Part shown: positions 7,192 through 10,491 of the stretch, piece after piece
Layout of the letters: each line of letters starts with the position of its first letter
Position numbering within the stretch: the stretch's first letter is position 1
NCBI GenBank assembly: GCA_943326025.2
Contig: CALPRR020000078.1
Coordinates: forward strand, 1-10,491
Source of the DNA: Candidatus Kuenenia stuttgartensis
GTDB lineage: Bacteria > Bacteroidota > Bacteroidia > Flavobacteriales_D > Crocinitomicaceae
DNA length: 10,491 nt
Direction of reading: 5' to 3'
Position numbers and translations under genes: made by a program
The notes under the pieces: model-generated
Database searches by the model: none
What the model was told of the DNA's origin: nothing
What the model saw: only the letters and a program-made list of their open reading frames with translations

Positions 7192-7306
7192 TTCTATGCT
7201 TAACGAATTGACTATTTATACACGTATGAATTCACGGAAAAACTACAACAAACGTCTATTCATACAAACAGAAAACATTAATTTTATTGTGCATTAGTAA
7301 GTAAAA

Positions 7307-8410
7307 ATGGATATTTGGACACTTTTCATATCAATCATTTCTGTGGGCTTATTCCTAAGTTCTATTTTGATATTTATACAAAGTCGGAGGTCAAAATCAA
7401 TCATTAAAATTCAATTTTCAGTATTCATTTTATTGTTTTCACTTATCCATATTATTTTATTTCTAATAGCCGATCCTTACACAATTATTCCTGCTGAGAT
7501 TGAGAATATTTCTTCATTAATGTTTAGTGTTGTTATCATTTCAATACCTCCCGCAATTTATAATTATGTCATTTTAAATATTGATAAAAAAAATATAATC
7601 GATTTAAAAATATATCGAATAAGCTATATTTTAACATCTATAAATATTATTTCATTTATTTATTTTTCAGCCAAACCATCGGCTGATGACTTTTTATACG
7701 AAGTCATTGAAAATGTGATGAACTACTCAAATTTCATTTCATTTATTTTTATTTTCCCAGGGATTACAGTTTATTATTTCTATAAAATAATAATGGCCAT
7801 TAAGAAATCAAACCCTTTTAAAAAACAATCTATTTTAGAATTAATACAACATTATCAATTCATTTCTATTGGTTATTTTGTTTTTATTAGTTTGTACCTC
7901 AGCTCAAAATATATTGATTCTACTCTAATTTTAATCACCTATCGTTTCATAACAATTTTATACATTTCAATACTTTTTATATTAATCTCAAAATACCTAA
8001 GGGAAAAGTCTAAATCATCAGAAGAAATGATTGAAGAAAATCATTACACACAAAAAAATTACCATGAAATAAGTGATAAAATAAACAAACTGATTTTAGA
8101 AGAAAAACCTTACTTAGATTCTAAAATAACTATTTATCAACTTGCAAAGATGATTGATAGCAATGAAAAATATTTATCAAATTATTTGAATGAAATACAT
8201 CATCTAAATTTTTACAACTACATCAATCAATTTAGAATTGAACATGCAAAAGAATTATTAGTCGACCCAATACATGATAATTATACGATTGAAACAATCG
8301 CAAATCTGTCTGGATTTCATTCTAAATCATCATTCAATACTGCATTCAAAAAAGAAACTGGTGAAACTCCTTCTTCATTCAAAAAGAAAATAAAAACAGA
8401 GTATATTTAA
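7307..8410 (+). CDS. Membrane-anchored AraC-family transcriptional regulator
   Basis: 367 residues. The N-terminal half (about 1-230) is very hydrophobic, with about six to seven predicted membrane helices (near 6-24, 33-55, 69-90, 104-122, 141-164, 184-200 and 206-228). A charged, helical linker (231-262) follows. The C-terminal AraC/XylS DNA-binding domain (about 263-365) has a first helix-turn-helix near 275-296 (ITIYQLAKMIDSNEKYLSNY) and a second near 327-348, ending in the family signature GFHSKSSFNTAFKKETGETP (336-355). It should therefore sit in the inner membrane and bind DNA from there, sensing a membrane or envelope signal. It is divergent from the secreted beta-helix gene, with a 150-bp shared spacer, so that gene is a natural candidate target, though this is inference. 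The ATG at 7307 gives a membrane helix directly at the N-terminus and is preferred. Confidence 0.9.
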   Translation: MDIWTLFISIISVGLFLSSILIFIQSRRSKSIIKIQFSVFILLFSLIHIILFLIADPYTIIPAEIENISSLMFSVVIISIPPAIYNYVILNIDKKNIIDLKIYRISYILTSINIISFIYFSAKPSADDFLYEVIENVMNYSNFISFIFIFPGITVYYFYKIIMAIKKSNPFKKQSILELIQHYQFISIGYFVFISLYLSSKYIDSTLILITYRFITILYISILFILISKYLREKSKSSEEMIEENHYTQKNYHEISDKINKLILEEKPYLDSKITIYQLAKMIDSNEKYLSNYLNEIHHLNFYNYINQFRIEHAKELLVDPIHDNYTIETIANLSGFHSKSSFNTAFKKETGETPSSFKKKIKTEYI

Positions 8411-8462
8411 AGGAAATCACTTCAAGATTCAATTTCACGCTGCATCATATAAAAAAAGGATG

Positions 8463-8470
8463 TATCTTTG
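8463..8470 (+). promoter_or_regulatory. Bacteroidetes -7 promoter element for the J-domain/KTSC gene
   Basis: TATCTTTG is an exact match to TAnnTTTG, followed by CGCAAAAT, a common downstream context in this phylum. It lies 107 bp before the ATG at 8578, implying a leader of roughly 100 nt. No good -33 TTG is visible. The last four bases of the element are part of the 10-bp palindrome TTTGCGCAAA (8467-8476). Confidence 0.6.
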
Positions 8471-8577
8471 CGCAAAATAATTGAAATCACGAAAACACTA
8501 TTGAAAATCTGTTGAATGGAATAGAAACTATTTCAATGGGGAATTAATAATTGTGCTTTCGGAAAATAATAAAGAAA

Positions 8578-9024
8578 ATGAAAAGAATTGTCGAGTTTAG
8601 AAAGTTATTAGGTGTGGAAAAAACAACATCTTTAAATGAAATGAAAAAAGTGTATAGAAATTTCATGAAAGAATTTCACCCGGATAAATTCCATGACAAT
8701 CCTGAAGCTTTGAAAGAAGCCGAAGAAAAAAGTAAACGAATTATTGAAGGATACCATTTCTTAGTTAGCATTTCTCCTGAAACTGCTGAAAATAACAAAG
8801 AAAGTTATTTAGAAAGCATTAATAATAGCATAATTGTTGATTTTCAATACAAAGGACAAGTTTTGAAAATTGATTTCTCTGATGGAAATACTTACGAATA
8901 TTTTGGTGTTTCTCAAGATGTTTACAAAAAATTATGTCAATCAGATTCTCAAGCTCGTTTCGCTAGAAGAAAAATTTGTACAGTATTTACTTATAGAGCC
9001 GTTACACAAACAGTAACAGCATAA
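8578..9024 (+). CDS. J-domain protein with C-terminal KTSC domain
   Basis: 148 residues from the ATG at 8578. An in-frame TTG at 8551 would add nine residues, but the J-domain-like start (MKRIVEFRKLLGVEKTTS) begins at the ATG. Residues about 3-65 form a J domain with the essential H34-P35-D36 triad in FMKEFHPDKFHD, so it should stimulate the ATPase of an Hsp70 (DnaK-type) partner. Residues about 84-140 resemble the KTSC domain: DFQYKGQVLKIDFSDGNTYEY, then a VSQDVYKKL helix and an ARFARRKICTVFTYRAV strand. There is no zinc-finger or glycine-rich G/F region, so it is not DnaJ itself. KTSC function is poorly known. The fusion suggests that the KTSC domain selects the client or nucleic acid delivered to the chaperone, which is inference. 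It appears to be transcribed alone. Confidence 0.85.
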   Translation: MKRIVEFRKLLGVEKTTSLNEMKKVYRNFMKEFHPDKFHDNPEALKEAEEKSKRIIEGYHFLVSISPETAENNKESYLESINNSIIVDFQYKGQVLKIDFSDGNTYEYFGVSQDVYKKLCQSDSQARFARRKICTVFTYRAVTQTVTA

Positions 9025-9037
9025 TTTATATCTTTTT

Positions 9038-9068
9038 AACACAAAATAGGATTTATTAAAGTTGTGTT
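9038..9068. repeat. Inverted repeat before the tatA promoter
   Basis: AACACAA (9038-9044) and TTGTGTT (9062-9068) can form a 7-bp stem with a 17-nt loop. It lies 13 bp after the J-domain gene's stop and its right arm contains the TTG taken as the -33 element of tatA. It lacks a following T run, so it is either a poor terminator or an operator-like site. Confidence 0.35.
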
Positions 9069-9089
9069 TAGGATATTTAAGTAAATTTG
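9062..9089 (+). promoter_or_regulatory. Bacteroidetes-type promoter of the tatA-gatA operon
   Basis: TTG at 9062-9064, a 17-bp spacer, then TAAATTTG at 9082-9089, an exact match to the flavobacterial TTG-N17-23-TAnnTTTG consensus. The element ends 30 bp before the tatA ATG. Confidence 0.65.
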
Positions 9090-9119
9090 TCATTCGTATA
9101 ATTATATAAAAAATAGGTC

Positions 9120-9293
9120 ATGGGGAAATTAGGTCCAATGGAAATTATCTTAATTTTAGCAATCGTTTTATTACTTTTTGGAGGTAAAAAAATTCCAGAA
9201 TTAATGAAAGGATTAGGAAAAGGAGTTAAGGAATTCAAAGATGCTTCTAAAGGAGATGATACTTCTAAAGAAGCTAAAGAAGAAAACAACTAG
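9120..9293 (+). CDS. tatA: Sec-independent (Tat) protein translocase subunit TatA
   Basis: 57 residues. TatA/E/Hcf106 proteins are small inner-membrane subunits that oligomerise to form the twin-arginine translocation pathway for folded proteins. The frame shows the complete family pattern: short N-terminus MGKLGPMEI with E8 at the membrane entrance, one membrane helix (about 8-20, IILILAIVLLLFG), the FGGKKIPEL hinge (20-28), an amphipathic helix (LMKGLGKGVKEFKDA, 28-42) and an acidic/lysine-rich tail. A second ATG at codon 7 is possible, but the first start preserves the conserved 'G-P-x-E' beginning. It lies 14 bp ahead of gatA and probably shares its transcript. TatB/TatC are not in the window. 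Confidence 0.93.
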   Translation: MGKLGPMEIILILAIVLLLFGGKKIPELMKGLGKGVKEFKDASKGDDTSKEAKEENN

Positions 9294-9307
9294 AAAAATC
9301 AAGAAAA

Positions 9308-10491
9308 ATGTATCGAACATTTGCTGAAGTTAAGAAAGCGATTACTTCAGGAGTTTCTGTATTGGAAATAGTTGAAAATTACATTTCTAAGATTAAAGAA
9401 AATTCTGATTTAAATGCATTTTTAGAAGTTTTTGAAGATTCTGCACGTCAAAAAGCAGCTGAAGTTGATCAACGTATCAAAGATGGTACTGCAGGTCGAT
9501 TAGCTGGAATGGTGATTGGTTTAAAGGATAACTTATGTTACACGAATCACAAAGTTTCTGCTTCCTCAAAAATTTTGCAAAATTTCGAATCATTATATAC
9601 TGGAACAGCTGTTCAACGATTAATTGATGAAGATGCAATTATGATTGGACGTTTAAATTGCGATGAATTTGCAATGGGAAGTTCGAATGAAAATTCAGCT
9701 TTTGGTCCAGTAAAAAACCCATTAAATAAAAGTTTAGTACCTGGTGGTTCATCTGGTGGTTCTGCCGCTGCTGTTGCTGCTGGACTTTGTACTGCAACTT
9801 TAGGAAGTGATACAGGTGGTTCAATTCGTCAACCTGCTTCTTTTACTGGAACGTTTGGTTTAAAACCAACTTACGGAAGAATTAGTAGACATGGATTAAT
9901 TGCTTATGCTTCTTCATTTGATCAAATTGGTCCGTTCACAAATTCAATCGAAGATTCGGCTTTATTATTGGAAATAATGGCTGGAAAAGATGAATATGAC
10001 AGTACTGTTTCATCAAAAAAAGTAGAAAACTATGCTTCTTTTGAAAAACCAGCTAAATTAAAAATTGCTGTTCTTCAAGAAAGTCTGGAAACGGAAGGTG
10101 TTGACCCAGAAGTAGTATCTAAAATGAATCAAATCATTGATAAGTTAAAAGCTGAAGGTCATGAAGTTGAAAGCGTTTCATTTCCCTATTTAGATTACAT
10201 GGTACCAACGTATTATGTATTAACTACTGCTGAAGCTTCTTCAAATTTATCTCGTTTCGACGGAGTACATTATGGTTATAGAAGTCCTGAAGCTGTTGGT
10301 GTTGAAGCAACCTACGTAAATTCAAGAAGTGAAGGTTTTGGCCCAGAAGTTCAACGTAGAATTATGGCTGGGACATTTGTTCTTTCAAACGAATTTTACG
10401 ATGCATATTATACAAAAGGTCAAAAAGTAAGAAGAGTATTAAAAGATAAAACGGACGAGATTTACAAAAATTTCGATATGATGATTCTTCC
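9308..10491 (+). CDS. gatA: Glutamyl-tRNA(Gln)/aspartyl-tRNA(Asn) amidotransferase subunit A (3' end cut off)
   Basis: 394 codons are visible of an expected 470-485. GatA hydrolyses glutamine and passes ammonia to GatB, which amidates misacylated Glu-tRNA(Gln) (or Asp-tRNA(Asn)) in the cytoplasm. The amidase-signature catalytic triad is complete: K73 in IGLKDN, cis-serine S148 in GGSSGGSAAA, and nucleophile S172 in GSDTGGSIRQPA, with spacing matching known GatA enzymes. The opening (TFAEVKKAITSG...) and the internal segments GRLNCDEFAMGSSNENSAFG (114-133) and the later YDAYYTKGQKVRR are specific to GatA rather than to general amidases. It is preceded by tatA with a 14-bp gap, so the two are probably co-transcribed, a housekeeping arrangement with no evident functional link. 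Confidence 0.96.
   Translation, partial: MYRTFAEVKKAITSGVSVLEIVENYISKIKENSDLNAFLEVFEDSARQKAAEVDQRIKDGTAGRLAGMVIGLKDNLCYTNHKVSASSKILQNFESLYTGTAVQRLIDEDAIMIGRLNCDEFAMGSSNENSAFGPVKNPLNKSLVPGGSSGGSAAAVAAGLCTATLGSDTGGSIRQPASFTGTFGLKPTYGRISRHGLIAYASSFDQIGPFTNSIEDSALLLEIMAGKDEYDSTVSSKKVENYASFEKPAKLKIAVLQESLETEGVDPEVVSKMNQIIDKLKAEGHEVESVSFPYLDYMVPTYYVLTTAEASSNLSRFDGVHYGYRSPEAVGVEATYVNSRSEGFGPEVQRRIMAGTFVLSNEFYDAYYTKGQKVRRVLKDKTDEIYKNFDMMIL

Noticed and set aside
8551..8577. Upstream TTG start for the J-domain gene
   Set aside because: The nine extra residues do not belong to the J domain, and the in-frame ATG at 8578 begins exactly at the expected N-terminus.
9077..9289. 70-codon minus-strand frame
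   Set aside because: It is antisense to tatA, whose complete family pattern is on the plus strand.
9639..9824. 61-codon minus-strand frame rich in Gln and Asn
   Set aside because: It is antisense to the catalytic core of gatA; the composition is a by-product of the opposite-strand codons.

Overview
The window is AT-rich (roughly 30% G+C by eye). It has Bacteroidetes hallmarks: TAnnTTTG-type promoter elements, weak Shine-Dalgarno sequences, and two secreted proteins that end in type IX secretion (T9SS) sorting domains. The gene content suggests Flavobacteriia, perhaps Crocinitomicaceae (Fluviicola-like). That placement rests on remembered protein style and was not tested by a search.

Region 1 (1-2817, minus strand) is the most notable part. 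It is a tightly packed operon for gas sensing and two-component signalling. Reading in the direction of transcription, it encodes a sigma-54-activating NtrC-type response regulator, a stand-alone H-NOX haem nitric-oxide sensor, and a protein with an HNOBA domain (the H-NOX partner domain of soluble guanylate cyclase), a coiled coil and a GAF domain. The last gene runs off the left edge and probably continues into a histidine kinase. The spacings are 2 bp and a 10-bp overlap, so the three products very likely form one pathway: NO binds H-NOX, H-NOX acts on the HNOBA sensor protein, and a sigma-54 activator responds.

Region 2 (3014-4974, plus strand) is divergent from region 1. It is a two-gene operon with a 4-bp ATGA overlap, encoding an MbnP-family copper-binding protein and an MbnH/MauG-like di-haem c-type enzyme. 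In this family the di-haem enzyme converts a tryptophan of its partner to kynurenine. Here the MbnP-like protein also carries a T9SS sorting domain, and the enzyme looks like a lipoprotein. A bidirectional hairpin terminator follows.

Region 3 (5030-7156, minus strand) holds a small conserved-looking protein of unknown function and a large secreted parallel beta-helix protein with a short, atypical T9SS-like tail. Region 4 (7307-8410, plus) encodes a membrane-anchored AraC-type regulator. Region 5 (8578-9024, plus) encodes a J-domain fused to a KTSC domain. Region 6 (9120 to the right edge, plus) encodes TatA, missed by simple ORF calling because it has 57 residues, and the amidotransferase subunit GatA, cut by the window edge.

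No tRNA, rRNA, CRISPR array, insertion sequence or origin was recognised. No gene-free stretch exceeds 200 bases.
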